NCBI RefSeq assembly: GCF_004151245.1
Contig: NZ_JUIW01000003.1
Coordinates: 1-64,000, forward strand
Reading direction: 5' to 3'
Source: Flavobacterium beibuense
GTDB lineage: Bacteria > Bacteroidota > Bacteroidia > Flavobacteriales > Flavobacteriaceae
DNA length: 64,000 nt
Part shown: in pieces, positions 1 to 9,802 of the stretch
How positions within the stretch are numbered: position 1 is the stretch's first letter
Layout of the letters: each line of letters opens with the position of its first letter
Program-made: the position numbers and the translations under genes
The notes under the pieces: generated by a model
The model's input: only the letters and a program-made list of their open reading frames with translations
The model's database searches: none
Told to the model about the DNA's origin: nothing

Positions 1-3000
1 GAGAGCCAGCCACTTGTTGACTGTAAAGAACAAGTAGTTCGCCATCTTCAAGAGTTGCAGCAGGGTATAGGGTAATTACAACTGTAAATGTTTCACCGTT
101 ACAGTTATTTACAACAGGTGTAACCGTGTAGGTAGCCGTAACCGGAGCGTTGGTAGTATTAGTTAATGTCTGGCTGATTTCCGATTGCGGAGTCGCCTGA
201 GCACTTCCACCTGTAAAGCCTGTACCCGCCGGAGCTGTCCAGGTGTACATAGTGTTTGCAGGAACGTTGTTTCCGTTACCATCGGTAGGTATAACGGTAA
301 ATGTTTCATTACTACAGGTTTCTTCATTAATATCGTTAACCGACGGTAGTGTGTAGATTGATACCGCAGCAGTTTCTGATAGGATTACAGAACAGCCTTC
401 AATTGGGAATACAATTTCACAATAGTAGTACAAAGTTCCCGGGTTGGTGTCTGTTGGCTGGTATGTGGCAGATGTTGCTCCTGCAATAGGAGTGCCTGTA
501 GTTGTATCGTTTACTGTATTACTGTACCACTGGTAGGTTGGTGTGCCTGTGCCGTTAGTATAGTCCACATTAAGTTCTGATATTGGTTGACCAAAACAAA
601 GGTCTTCTGATTGTGGTTGTGTACTCACTAAAGGTGAAGGGTTTACAATAACCTCTGCAGTATCACTTGTTACCTCACAACCCGACACTTCTGCTGTAAT
701 TATACAGTAGTAATAGGTTGTCCCTACGGTAGTGGCAGGAGGGGAATAGGTGTCTGTTGTTGCACCAGCTATTTCAGTTCCTCCTATATTGTTGTTTGCT
801 GTATTACTGTACCATTGGTATGAAAGTAATCCTACCCCGCCTGTAGCGATTACAGTCAGATCTTCTGCAAACGGACTCTGGCATAACGACTGGGTTGCCA
901 ATGGTTGTTGTGTAACTACCGGATCTGGTACTACAATAACTTCGGCTACTTCGCTGGTAAGGTTACCACACCCGTTATTTTCAAAATCAACAGTTACATA
1001 GTAATAATAAGTTCCTTCGGCTGTAAAAGCAGGAGGTGTATAATTAGCCTGATCTGCTCCTGCTATTATTGTACCGCCTGTATTGCCGTTGGTTGTATTG
1101 CTATACCACTGATAGGTAGCATTACCTCCGTCACTATCATAAGCTACACTTAGCTCAGAAGCAGTACCGCCAATACATAAGCTTTGTGTTTCGGTTGGTT
1201 GTATAGTTATTACAGGTATAGCATTTACATTCACTTCGGCAGTATCCGATGTTATTAGCGAACATCCGCCTACAGGGAAGGTAATCACACAGTAGTAATA
1301 AGTAGTACCTTCTGTTGTGGTAGAAGGTGTGTAGGTAGGGCTTGTAGCTCCTGCAATTTCGGTTCCTGTTGTACTGTTATCAACACTATTAGAATACCAT
1401 TGATAGGTTGGTGTTCCCGTACCGTTTGTATAAGTTACGGAAAGCGTATTAGGTGTGCCGTTTAAACATACATTGCTGGAAAGAGGTTGCTCACTAAAAA
1501 CAGGAGCAGCTATAATGTTTACTTCGGCAGTTTGCGAAGTAACGGTACACCCCAACCCGGTTTGAGATACAACGCAGTAATAATATAATGTACCTGCAAT
1601 ATCTGTAGGCGGGGTAAATGTAGCTGCTGTTGCTCCTGTTACGGGTGTGCCCGAAGTGTTATCGTTAGCTGTATTACTGTACCACTGGTAATTAAATGTA
1701 CCTACACCTCCCGAAGCTGTAACTTCCAGCGGAGTGGCCGGTGCATTTTGACAAAGCGACTGAGTAGCTAATGGATGTACGTCTATTACCGGGTCTGGTT
1801 CTACGGTTATGATAACAGTGTTACCTACTGCGGTACATGCAACTCCGTTAGAAGTGCTGCTAACAACACGCCTGTAATATGTTGTAGCGGTAAGCACTCC
1901 CGGATTATAAGTATCTGCTGTTGCCCCTGCAATATCTGTAAAAGTGATATTATCTGTTGAGCTTTGCCATTGATAGGTAAGTGTTCCCTGACCTGTTGCC
2001 GGAATTGAAACGGTAATCGTATTTGGCTCACCACCTGTACATATGGTTTGGTCATCTTCAATTATACCTTCATAAACATCATTTATTATTATTTCTACAA
2101 AGTTAGTTGTAGCGGTACATTCCACACCGTTTAAGGTACTGGTAACTTTTCTTCTGTACCATGTATTTTGAGTTGCAATTGGCGGATCATAAGTAGCATC
2201 TGTAGCTCCCGGAATATCAGTATAACCTGTTATGTTACTTGTTACAGAGCTTTCCCACTGATAAGTAATTGTACCCTCTGCAGTAGCTGGGGTAACTTCT
2301 GTAAAGGCTACCGGGTCACCACCATTACAAATAGTTTGTGAGGCTGCTATTGTTCCCTGATCCAGTTCGTTTACAAATACGGTAACATCATCGGTAGCGG
2401 TACAGCCATTAGAATCCGTTACGGTTAGTGTATAAGTGGTTGTACTTGTTGGTGAGGCCTGAGGGGTAGCTGTGTTTGCTCCCGTTAATCCTGTTGTTGG
2501 TGACCAACTGTAAGTATATCCGGATCCTGAGCCTCCTGTTGCAGTGCCTTCTAAAGCAGTACTGCCCGAACAGATAGTAACATCGTCACCCGCTTCAGCA
2601 AATACGATTGGGCCGATAATTATTGACTCTGAATCGGATATGGTGCCACAGGCATTAGTAACTTCAACACTAAAAGTGTGTGAGCCCGATGTAGTATAAG
2701 TTACGCTCGGGGCTTCATCTGTAGAGGTAGATGGTGTACCTCCCGGAAAATTCCAAAGGTAAGTAGGTGTACCACCGTTACATTCGGTAAGGGTTACCGT
2801 TGGTGTTATAGTTACCTCGGTAGCACCACATAAATCGTCTATAGTATCTATAGTTACTGTTGGAGGTCTTATTACAGTAACTGTTTTTGTTATCTGTTCA
2901 CTACCACAAATATTAGTAGCGATAAGTCTTATGGTGTATGTACCTGCAGCATTAAAAGTGAAATCAGCTTCATCAGAATCAGCAGTTGTGCCATTAGCAA

Positions 3001-4627
3001 AATCCCATTCCGGAGCAGTATTAGAATCACAATCGGCAGGAACAAATGTTGCACTCCAGGTATAGATAACATTACACGAATTACTTTCGTCTGTAATGTT
3101 TGTTGTTTCAATCAGTAGCGGTGCACAACCTTCTGTAGTATTCAGGGTAAAGTCCGGAGCAAGTGGACTCTCAATACAAATAGTTTGTGTATAATTAGAG
3201 TCACCACAAGGGTTTGCGGTTGTTAGTGTAACCGTATAGGTACCTGGTGCCGAGAATGTATGACATTGATCGGGAGCGCCTGTAGTATTTACGGTGACAA
3301 TATTGTCCGGTGATGAAGGATCTCCAAAATTCCATGTATATTGTGTCAATTCATTACAACTTGGTCCAAATGTTCCCTGTAGTGTAGTGTTGGTAAAGCA
3401 TACGTTTTCATTAGTACAAGCCCTTGCAGGACCTGTAAATTGTGCAGTAGGATTTATCCTTACCTGTACATTACCGGCAGTATATGGAGTACTGTCACAT
3501 GCATTTGTAACAGTAAGTGTTGCGGTGTAACTTCCGTTAGGGCAGGAAGTCGCTGCATAACTATGGTAAATTGTGGTTTCTGTAAGCGGGTGATTTAGTG
3601 TTACAGATGTTTCATCACCAAAATCAAGTATGTAGGTTGTTCCCGGTGAGTTTAGTTCCCAGTTGCCTATGGTAAATGGTACTATTGCCGGAGCACAAAG
3701 CCCGGTTGTAGAACCTAACGTACCTAAACTTCCCGCAGGATTACTCTGGTTAGCCACCACATATATTTCTGTATTATTACAGCCATTAGCACCAAATGCC
3801 GTAACAGCAAGGTTAAAGGAACCTAACTGAGTGTAAGTATGGTCTAGCGGAAAATCGGTAAATGCAAGGTTTGTTTCTGTATTACCGTCTCCCCAGTCTA
3901 TGGAATAGTTATTAGCGCAGGTGTTTTGCGAAATATTATCTATGGTAATGGTGTAATTGGAACTACCCTGTGACGGACTGTTATCACAATTACTGAAAGG
4001 ATTAAATACATTCTGGTCCTCAATGGCTACATGTGGCCTTTGTTTAATAGTTACCGGAGTAGTGTAGGTTGCGCTACATCCGTTAGCATCGGTAACGGTA
4101 ACGGCAACATCAAAAACCTGAGTACCACACCCTATACTGTTAAAAGGATGTGATGGAGTCATTTCTGTAGAAGTTACTCCGTCGCCAAAGTTCCATGAAT
4201 AGTTAAAGGGCGGCGTACCGCTGCTTATATCCGGAGAGAAAAGTATATCCAGTCCGGAACATTGATTGTCTACAAAATCGACATCGTTTATAACCGGAGG
4301 ATCAGCTACAGTAACCGTAAATGATGTCCTTGTTGAAGTTTCTCCATTAAGACTTGCTTCGGCATAATAAGTAGTGGTTACCGATAACGGGTTGACACTA
4401 AAGCTTGGACCGGTACTTAGTAAGTTACCGCCTGTTTCTGCATCATACCACAAAATTTGAGCCGTAGGTACAGCAGTTGCATTTAAAGTAGCTTCACCAG
4501 GGCCGCACAATATAGACGTACCCATTACTACCGGTGGATCTATATCAAAAACACTTACGGTGCCTGATAAAGCCGGTAACGTGAAAAAAAATAGCAGGGG
4601 CGCGAAAAGAACGTAAAATTGTTTCAT
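1..4627 (-). CDS. Giant secreted PKD/Ig-like repeat protein, C-terminus outside window
   Basis: The frame is open from ATG 4627 to the window edge (1542 codons) with no stop, so this is the N-terminal part of a larger protein. Residues 1-22 form a signal peptide (MKQFYVLF...LPALSG). PKD-like modules follow, recognisable by repeated YSWNFGDG, SIDWGDG and YTWNFGDP motifs over about residues 90-650. Nearest the window edge are at least seven tandem Ig-like modules of about 95-97 residues, each with a YQWYSN-type core and an AGAT..TY motif. This layout is typical of Bacteroidota cell-surface adhesins or gliding-motility-associated proteins exported by the type IX system. The sorting domain that would prove this lies outside the window. 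The substrate or partner is unknown. Confidence 0.88.
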   Translation of the reverse strand, partial: MKQFYVLFAPLLFFFTLPALSGTVSVFDIDPPVVMGTSILCGPGEATLNATAVPTAQILWYDAETGGNLLSTGPSFSVNPLSVTTTYYAEASLNGETSTRTSFTVTVADPPVINDVDFVDNQCSGLDILFSPDISSGTPPFNYSWNFGDGVTSTEMTPSHPFNSIGCGTQVFDVAVTVTDANGCSATYTTPVTIKQRPHVAIEDQNVFNPFSNCDNSPSQGSSNYTITIDNISQNTCANNYSIDWGDGNTETNLAFTDFPLDHTYTQLGSFNLAVTAFGANGCNNTEIYVVANQSNPAGSLGTLGSTTGLCAPAIVPFTIGNWELNSPGTTYILDFGDETSVTLNHPLTETTIYHSYAATSCPNGSYTATLTVTNACDSTPYTAGNVQVRINPTAQFTGPARACTNENVCFTNTTLQGTFGPSCNELTQYTWNFGDPSSPDNIVTVNTTGAPDQCHTFSAPGTYTVTLTTANPCGDSNYTQTICIESPLAPDFTLNTTEGCAPLLIETTNITDESNSCNVIYTWSATFVPADCDSNTAPEWDFANGTTADSDEADFTFNAAGTYTIRLIATNICGSEQITKTVTVIRPPTVTIDTIDDLCGATEVTITPTVTLTECNGGTPTYLWNFPGGTPSTSTDEAPSVTYTTSGSHTFSVEVTNACGTISDSESIIIGPIVFAEAGDDVTICSGSTALEGTATGGSGSGYTYSWSPTTGLTGANTATPQASPTSTTTYTLTVTDSNGCTATDDVTVFVNELDQGTIAASQTICNGGDPVAFTEVTPATAEGTITYQWESSVTSNITGYTDIPGATDATYDPPIATQNTWYRRKVTSTLNGVECTATTNFVEIIINDVYEGIIEDDQTICTGGEPNTITVSIPATGQGTLTYQWQSSTDNITFTDIAGATADTYNPGVLTATTYYRRVVSSTSNGVACTAVGNTVIITVEPDPVIDVHPLATQSLCQNAPATPLEVTASGGVGTFNYQWYSNTANDNTSGTPVTGATAATFTPPTDIAGTLYYYCVVSQTGLGCTVTSQTAEVNIIAAPVFSEQPLSSNVCLNGTPNTLSVTYTNGTGTPTYQWYSNSVDNSTTGTEIAGATSPTYTPSTTTEGTTYYYCVITFPVGGCSLITSDTAEVNVNAIPVITIQPTETQSLCIGGTASELSVAYDSDGGNATYQWYSNTTNGNTGGTIIAGADQANYTPPAFTAEGTYYYYVTVDFENNGCGNLTSEVAEVIVVPDPVVTQQPLATQSLCQSPFAEDLTVIATGGVGLLSYQWYSNTANNNIGGTEIAGATTDTYSPPATTVGTTYYYCIITAEVSGCEVTSDTAEVIVNPSPLVSTQPQSEDLCFGQPISELNVDYTNGTGTPTYQWYSNTVNDTTTGTPIAGATSATYQPTDTNPGTLYYYCEIVFPIEGCSVILSETAAVSIYTLPSVNDINEETCSNETFTVIPTDGNGNNVPANTMYTWTAPAGTGFTGGSAQATPQSEISQTLTNTTNAPVTATYTVTPVVNNCNGETFTVVITLYPAATLEDGELLVLYSQQVAGS
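490..2275 (-). repeat. Seven tandem Ig-like coding repeats of about 290 bp
   Basis: Within the giant gene, the codons for the YQWYSN-type core recur near 530, 815, 1105, 1395, 1682, 1968 and 2253. The spacing is 285-292 bp, about 97 residues per module. Copies differ at many positions, so they are diverged protein-domain repeats rather than recent DNA duplications. Confidence 0.8.
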
Positions 4628-4674
4628 ACACAATTTTATTAATAGTGGGGTGGTTAATAATTAGTTTGGTGCAG

Positions 4675-4682
4675 CAAACCTA
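4675..4682 (-). promoter_or_regulatory. Bacteroidota -7 element TAGGTTTG for the giant repeat protein
   Basis: Read on the minus strand, the octamer fits the TAnnTTTG consensus of the Bacteroidota primary sigma factor. It lies 48 bp before the ATG at 4627. I see no clear -33 TTG at the expected distance, so the call rests on the -7 box alone. Confidence 0.45.
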
Positions 4683-4907
4683 CGAATATTTTGTTAAGGA
4701 ACAGTTAACTAAAAAAAATAAGAGAAAATTATTGCTAATTATCTAAATTATAGATAGTTATTTTTTATTTTCTCCTGTTGTTTTATAATTCTTTATAGAT
4801 GTTGAAAGTCTGTTATATGAATATAATTAAACATTAACCAGAGTATGATAAATATCAGTTTTTGTGTCGCGGCGATATCTAATATTTGCAGATAAATTAT
4901 TTGCATA

Positions 4908-6701
4908 ATGACAACTATAAAAAATCCGCATAGCTTTCATATTCCCGTTATGGGCCTTGCCTATACTATAGATACCCCAATTAAAGTGGCACAGTTTGGT
5001 ATAGACTCAGTAATTTCCATTGTAGATGATGAACTGATTGAGAAAATGCATGCTTTTTACAGCGAAAAATTTGAACTTCCGTATAAGGAAATTTCAAAAA
5101 AAGTACTTGATTACAGGGCAGAACGTATAACGGCCTATTTAAATACGGTAGATAAAATTGTAAAGCAGAGCTATGGCTCCTTTTGTGCAGAACTGGCTAA
5201 TAGCCAAAAGGCACTAAATAATTTTATTGAAATGCTTCCTAAAGTATCTCACCTAAGGAAAGGCCTGCAGTTTTACGCTTCAAGTCCATTTGATAAAACA
5301 AACGAAATACGCAGTTTTCTCTCTAAGCATTTCAGGCCCGGGGCGATAGATGTAAATATTATGACTAAGGTTGATAAAGCCAATTATAATAATGATGATG
5401 TATTGCCTTCCTGCTATAATGACGCCCATGCTTCTTTAAGAGGTTTTGCACATAGTAGACTGGAATCATCGGTGGTACTATCTGCTGGTATGAACCCTTC
5501 ATTGTATAATTATCTGGCTGAATTTCCTGATTTTTTTCCGGATGAATCCGGAAAACTTAAAAAGAAAGTTATACTAAAAGTAAGTGATTTCAGGTCGGCT
5601 TTAATACAAAGTAAATTCTTAGCCAAAAAGGGTATTTGGGTAAGTGAATACAGAATCGAATCCGGGCTTAACTGCGGAGGCCATGCCTTTGCCACAAACG
5701 GACTTTTGTTAGGGCCTATCCTTGAAGAATTTAAACAACAAAGAGAGGAGCTTATAAATTCAGCTTATGAATTATGGGTTAAAGAACTGGAACAAAAACA
5801 AGCTTTTATCCCTAAAGAACCTTTAGAGGTAAAGATAACTGTTCAGGGAGGTGTAGGTACAGCAGCAGAACATCAGTTTTTGTTGGAATATTATAAAACC
5901 GATTCAGTAGGTTGGGGATCGCCTTTCCTTTTGGTTCCTGAGGCAACAACTACCGATGCGGCTACACGTAAACTCTTAATTGGAGCGACAGAACAAGATT
6001 TTTATAAAAGTAATATATCGCCTTTGGGAGTACCTTTTAATACCGTTAAAGGAACAACTAACGATGGTATTAAAAGTAGTCGTATTGAGCAGAATAAAGC
6101 AGGCAGCTCGTGTCCTAAAAAATTACTTGCACTGCATAATGAGTATGATGGGAAAGGAATTTGCACAGCATCCAGAAAATACCAAAAGCGTAAGCTTTTT
6201 GAATTGGAGCAATGTAAGCATGAAATTTCTGAAGCTGATTATAAAGAAAAACACGATACTATTGTTGTAAAGTCATGCCTGTGTGTCGGATTGGCCAATT
6301 CGGCATATATGGAAAATGATATTCAGATAAAAGGAGAGGAGCAGGGGGTAGTAATTTGCCCGGGACCCAATATGGCTTATTTTGATAAGGAAGTTTCTTT
6401 ATATGATATGGTAAGGCATATTTACGGATACTCATCTGTTTTACAGCACGCAAAACGACCAAATATATTTATAAAGGAGTTAGAACTTTATATTAATTAT
6501 TTAAAGGAACAGCTTATTTTTGAAGGGGGCAGGACTGCCGTACAACTAAAGAAATGGTCGGTTTTTAAGGATAATCTTTTAACAGGAGTCAATTATTATG
6601 AAAAGCTGTTTAATAATAATGACTTTTTTGAGGGAAAGGAAGAAATATTAATTAGTCTTCAATATTACAAGGTACAATTGGAAAATATAATATTGAATTA
6701 G
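4908..6701 (+). CDS. Conserved protein, TIM-barrel flavoenzyme-like, function unassigned
   Basis: This is a 597-residue cytosolic protein without signal peptide or membrane segment. The N-terminus has HIPVMGLAYTIDTPIKVAQFGI. The middle has CGGHAFATNGLLLGP (about residue 252) and QGGVGTAAEH followed by GWGSPFLLVPEATT (about 312-350). These glycine-rich strand ends resemble the FMN/phosphate-binding part of nitronate monooxygenase or glutamate-synthase-like TIM barrels. A Cys-bearing stretch follows (SSCPKK, GICTAS, KSCLCVG), which might bind a metal or iron-sulfur cluster; that is inference. It is transcribed alone, divergent from the giant repeat gene, and ends at a strong bidirectional terminator. 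I recognise the family as conserved in Bacteroidota but cannot assign a reaction. Confidence 0.5.
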   Translation: MTTIKNPHSFHIPVMGLAYTIDTPIKVAQFGIDSVISIVDDELIEKMHAFYSEKFELPYKEISKKVLDYRAERITAYLNTVDKIVKQSYGSFCAELANSQKALNNFIEMLPKVSHLRKGLQFYASSPFDKTNEIRSFLSKHFRPGAIDVNIMTKVDKANYNNDDVLPSCYNDAHASLRGFAHSRLESSVVLSAGMNPSLYNYLAEFPDFFPDESGKLKKKVILKVSDFRSALIQSKFLAKKGIWVSEYRIESGLNCGGHAFATNGLLLGPILEEFKQQREELINSAYELWVKELEQKQAFIPKEPLEVKITVQGGVGTAAEHQFLLEYYKTDSVGWGSPFLLVPEATTTDAATRKLLIGATEQDFYKSNISPLGVPFNTVKGTTNDGIKSSRIEQNKAGSSCPKKLLALHNEYDGKGICTASRKYQKRKLFELEQCKHEISEADYKEKHDTIVVKSCLCVGLANSAYMENDIQIKGEEQGVVICPGPNMAYFDKEVSLYDMVRHIYGYSSVLQHAKRPNIFIKELELYINYLKEQLIFEGGRTAVQLKKWSVFKDNLLTGVNYYEKLFNNNDFFEGKEEILISLQYYKVQLENIILN

Positions 6702-6731
6702 AGTCCATATTACCTCAGGTAATTAAGTAAT

Positions 6732-6766
6732 AAAAAGCCAATTCATAATTTATGAATTGGCTTTTT
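6732..6766. terminator. Bidirectional intrinsic terminator
   Basis: AAAAAGCCAATTCATA pairs perfectly with TATGAATTGGCTTTTT around a 3-nt loop, giving a 16-bp stem with A and T tracts on both sides. It ends the 4908 gene on the plus strand and the carbohydrate operon on the minus strand. Confidence 0.92.
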
Positions 6767-6772
6767 ATTATA

Positions 6773-8491
6773 TTATTTTCCCTGGATGTGATAATCAATA
6801 ACCACATTATTTACTTTCATTTCTGTTCCGGAGTAAGTGATTTCTCCTTTTGAAGGTACCATTACTATAACTGCAGGTTCTTTAGAGCTGATTTTAATTT
6901 TAGTTGAATCGGAAACATTCTTTGCAATAAAAGTACCCGAAACAGTATTGTATAAATCTACTGTTTGTCCTTTAGGAGTTTTTACTGTTATGGTTTTGCT
7001 CTCTTCATGAGGGTTATAATAAAGATAGGTAGGATAAGCTTTATCATGAAAGAAATCCGTAGCCAGCAAATCCAGTTGTAATATACCCTCAACATCAGTT
7101 TTTTGGATAATACTACCAAATATACCTACATGCCCGCTACCATACACACTTAATTGCGATTGAGGTGGGTTTTTACCCGCAACCCATAATGGTCCGTCAC
7201 CCTGTGCAACCGGAGCTTTTACATCCTGGTATTCAGGAAGGTTAGATTGTTTTATAATTCCTTCATAAGCAATAACTCCTTTTCCGGCATTAGCCAGCTG
7301 TGGAATAGTTTCATGCTCATCAGGCATATATTGCGGGTAAAATAATTTTGAAGCATTAGCAGCATTAAGCATCCATTTACCAATAGCACCGGCATAAGAC
7401 TGATCATATCTTACCAAAGGCACTAAAGGCCATGCTGCATCATATGTATTCATTAAAAAGCCATAGCCTCCGTGATCTACAGTGCTGCCCACTGTGCCTG
7501 AAATATCAAAACCATTCCATTTATCTGCCAAAACCCCCCATCCTTCGCGACAGATGGCTGTACCGTCAAAACTCCAGTCCAGCATTTTGTCTACGTCATA
7601 ATCTTTACCCAGTTCGGCATTTATTCTTGCAGAAAGATAAGCACCAAAAGGCATTAGCAGTTCATATGTAGGATTTTGAGATTGTGACTGTAAAGCTGAC
7701 AGGGCAGACAAGGCTCCATCAAGATATTTTTTATCACCAAAATTTTTATAGGCAGCATATAAAACCCATGCGTGACCGGCTGCTGCATCGGGCTGAATGC
7801 AAATATTATTTTTCATAGGAACCATTTTTCCATAATCAAAATAAGAATAGTTGTAATCGCCTTTTAGTATAACATCAGCTTCATAAAACTTATCGGCAAT
7901 TTTTCGTGCAATTTCTTCAAGCCCGGGTTCATTAGGGTATCTTTCATATATAGCATAGAACAATAAGTTAGGGTACACATCATACCACCAGTCACGCCCA
8001 TAGCCACCCCCTAAAAGGGCAACTTCCGGACAGGTATTATTCATCATTATATCCCATCCTGTTTCGCTGTTAAAGTAATTTTTCAGCATTCCTACATAAT
8101 CAATTCCCCTATCGTTGGTCTTATCAATACCAATTAAGGTGGCACCAAGTGTGGCTCCCATGTTTGCCAATGCTTCATGAAACATACCTTCGTTATTATC
8201 AGGCCCCTGCCTAACATCTCCTATTGCAGTATATAGTCCTACCACATCCTGAGGATAGTTTTTTTGAGATTTATCGATCCATACTAGTGGCCAAAATTCT
8301 CCTGTTGCGTCAAAATCAAATACAACATTATTAAAATCATGTGCCATTTTGTTATAGTCAATTATTTCAAAGGGCTGTGGCATATCAGCCATTTTATTAA
8401 CCCTTTCTATAGGCTTTTGTTCAACTCGTGGCTGTACAGAACAGGCAGATAATAAAAAGCATAATATTAAGGTTTTTAAAAAGGTATTCAT
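6773..8491 (-). CDS. Lipoprotein, probable glycoside hydrolase of unrecognised family
   Basis: This is a 572-residue protein with a lipoprotein signal peptide (LILCFLLSAC, Cys17), so it is probably on the periplasmic or outer face of the outer membrane. The body (about 40-430) is rich in aromatic and acidic motifs (GGGYGRDWWYDVYPN, QPDAAAGHAW, DHGGYGFLMNTYDAAWP) and helical spacing, suggesting an (alpha/alpha) toroid glycosidase. The last 100 residues look like a beta-sandwich (TVKTPKGQTVDLYN). It is the last gene of the susCD operon, which supports a role in trimming a glycan before uptake. I do not recognise the family, so substrate and catalytic residues are unassigned. Confidence 0.55.
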   Translation of the reverse strand: MNTFLKTLILCFLLSACSVQPRVEQKPIERVNKMADMPQPFEIIDYNKMAHDFNNVVFDFDATGEFWPLVWIDKSQKNYPQDVVGLYTAIGDVRQGPDNNEGMFHEALANMGATLGATLIGIDKTNDRGIDYVGMLKNYFNSETGWDIMMNNTCPEVALLGGGYGRDWWYDVYPNLLFYAIYERYPNEPGLEEIARKIADKFYEADVILKGDYNYSYFDYGKMVPMKNNICIQPDAAAGHAWVLYAAYKNFGDKKYLDGALSALSALQSQSQNPTYELLMPFGAYLSARINAELGKDYDVDKMLDWSFDGTAICREGWGVLADKWNGFDISGTVGSTVDHGGYGFLMNTYDAAWPLVPLVRYDQSYAGAIGKWMLNAANASKLFYPQYMPDEHETIPQLANAGKGVIAYEGIIKQSNLPEYQDVKAPVAQGDGPLWVAGKNPPQSQLSVYGSGHVGIFGSIIQKTDVEGILQLDLLATDFFHDKAYPTYLYYNPHEESKTITVKTPKGQTVDLYNTVSGTFIAKNVSDSTKIKISSKEPAVIVMVPSKGEITYSGTEMKVNNVVIDYHIQGK

Positions 8492-8509
8492 TTGTTGGTG
8501 TTTTAAGGC

Positions 8510-9802
8510 TTAAACTAAATTTGATGCTGTTTCTTCCAATACTTTAGGTGTCTCAACAGCCTCTTCTTCCGGGGCTATTTTATTACCCTGTGCAATTATT
8601 TTTTTACCGATAAATATCGAACATAATTGTAAAAGTGCAATTATCCCTATGGCATATCTTAAAGCAAAATCTTCTGATACGGTGTAATATAATACCAGGA
8701 ATGTAGCTGCACCAAATAATCTCCCTGCATATAAACCTGCTTCGTGGTTAAGTATATATACAAACTCTCCTCTTTTTTCTATTTTGGAAACAATATCTAT
8801 AACCCTTAGTTGAATAGGGAAATAGGCTAAATCCATTAAAGGCTTTGCTATAAGTAGTAAAAGAAGGAAAATAATAACCCCGGTCTCGTTAAAGACAGCG
8901 CCATTAAGGCAGGCTCCCACTGCAAACAGTATAAGTCCTACTGCGAAAATTTTAATCCTGTCTGAAGGTTTGGAGAATCGTCCTATAAAATAAATGATTA
9001 TTGCGGCAAGTATGGCGCCTATTGAAAGTGCATTTCCTAATGCACCCTCTTCGCCAAGAATTTTGAATATAAGCATAGCAGGAGCCGTAACCAAAAAGCC
9101 CTGTGCCAAACCTTTAAACATAGCCAGTGAAAGCAGTTTATACCATAACGGATGAAATTTAAAGAAGATATATTTTTTTTGGATAGGGTTTTCAAATCTG
9201 CCCCTGTAACAAACCATAGATGCGGCCATAGTAATTACAAATACAATTGCGGTGATTATAACATAAGCACCATGTTTTTCTTCTTCTCCGTTTTTAGATT
9301 GTATAAACCAGCCGATAGCTGCCGGTACTACAATAGCGATAATAGTATAAAAAAATGTTTCCAGACCATAGTAATAGTTACGGTTGTTGTCGTTAGTAGT
9401 AGATACAGCCAGATAATCGCGGTTAGACCAGTATAATCCAAAAGATAATCCCATAGTAATACCTGCTACTCCAATACCTGTAAGATTAAGTGTTTTGAGT
9501 GACATCATGATTATCATGGAAACACCGCTTAACATCATTCCTACAGAATATAGTTTTTTGATGTTAACGTGTTTTAATAGAAAACCATTAATAAGAAATG
9601 TTATAGGGATGCCAGTATATATGGCCAACTGATATATTACAACCTTTGAGGTATCGTTAGAATTTCTCATTATGTAAGCTGCTACAAATATGTCTATAAC
9701 AGGTAATACAAGAGCGTAGACCAGATTGGTAAGCACAAGTATTCGAAAATTATGCGACTGTCTTTTAAAATGAGTAACCTCTGTTGTAAGTTTTTTTAGC
9801 AT
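8510..9802 (-). CDS. MFS transporter of the carbohydrate locus
   Basis: This is a 430-residue polytopic inner-membrane protein with about 12 hydrophobic segments and a cytosolic loop near the middle. Its ATG overlaps the GH130 stop codon by one base, so the two are translationally coupled. Its likely job is to bring oligosaccharides released in the periplasm into the cytoplasm, where the GH130 enzyme can act on them. MFS transporters paired with GH130 enzymes are common in Bacteroidota loci. The C-terminal tail is acidic (APEEEAVETPK). The transported sugar cannot be read from the sequence. Confidence 0.82.
   Translation of the reverse strand: MLKKLTTEVTHFKRQSHNFRILVLTNLVYALVLPVIDIFVAAYIMRNSNDTSKVVIYQLAIYTGIPITFLINGFLLKHVNIKKLYSVGMMLSGVSMIIMMSLKTLNLTGIGVAGITMGLSFGLYWSNRDYLAVSTTNDNNRNYYYGLETFFYTIIAIVVPAAIGWFIQSKNGEEEKHGAYVIITAIVFVITMAASMVCYRGRFENPIQKKYIFFKFHPLWYKLLSLAMFKGLAQGFLVTAPAMLIFKILGEEGALGNALSIGAILAAIIIYFIGRFSKPSDRIKIFAVGLILFAVGACLNGAVFNETGVIIFLLLLLIAKPLMDLAYFPIQLRVIDIVSKIEKRGEFVYILNHEAGLYAGRLFGAATFLVLYYTVSEDFALRYAIGIIALLQLCSIFIGKKIIAQGNKIAPEEEAVETPKVLEETASNLV

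Noticed and set aside
1..4627. CRISPR array or DNA satellite in the repeat-rich left end
   Set aside because: Repeats are about 290 bp, diverged, in phase with codons and encode Ig-like domains.
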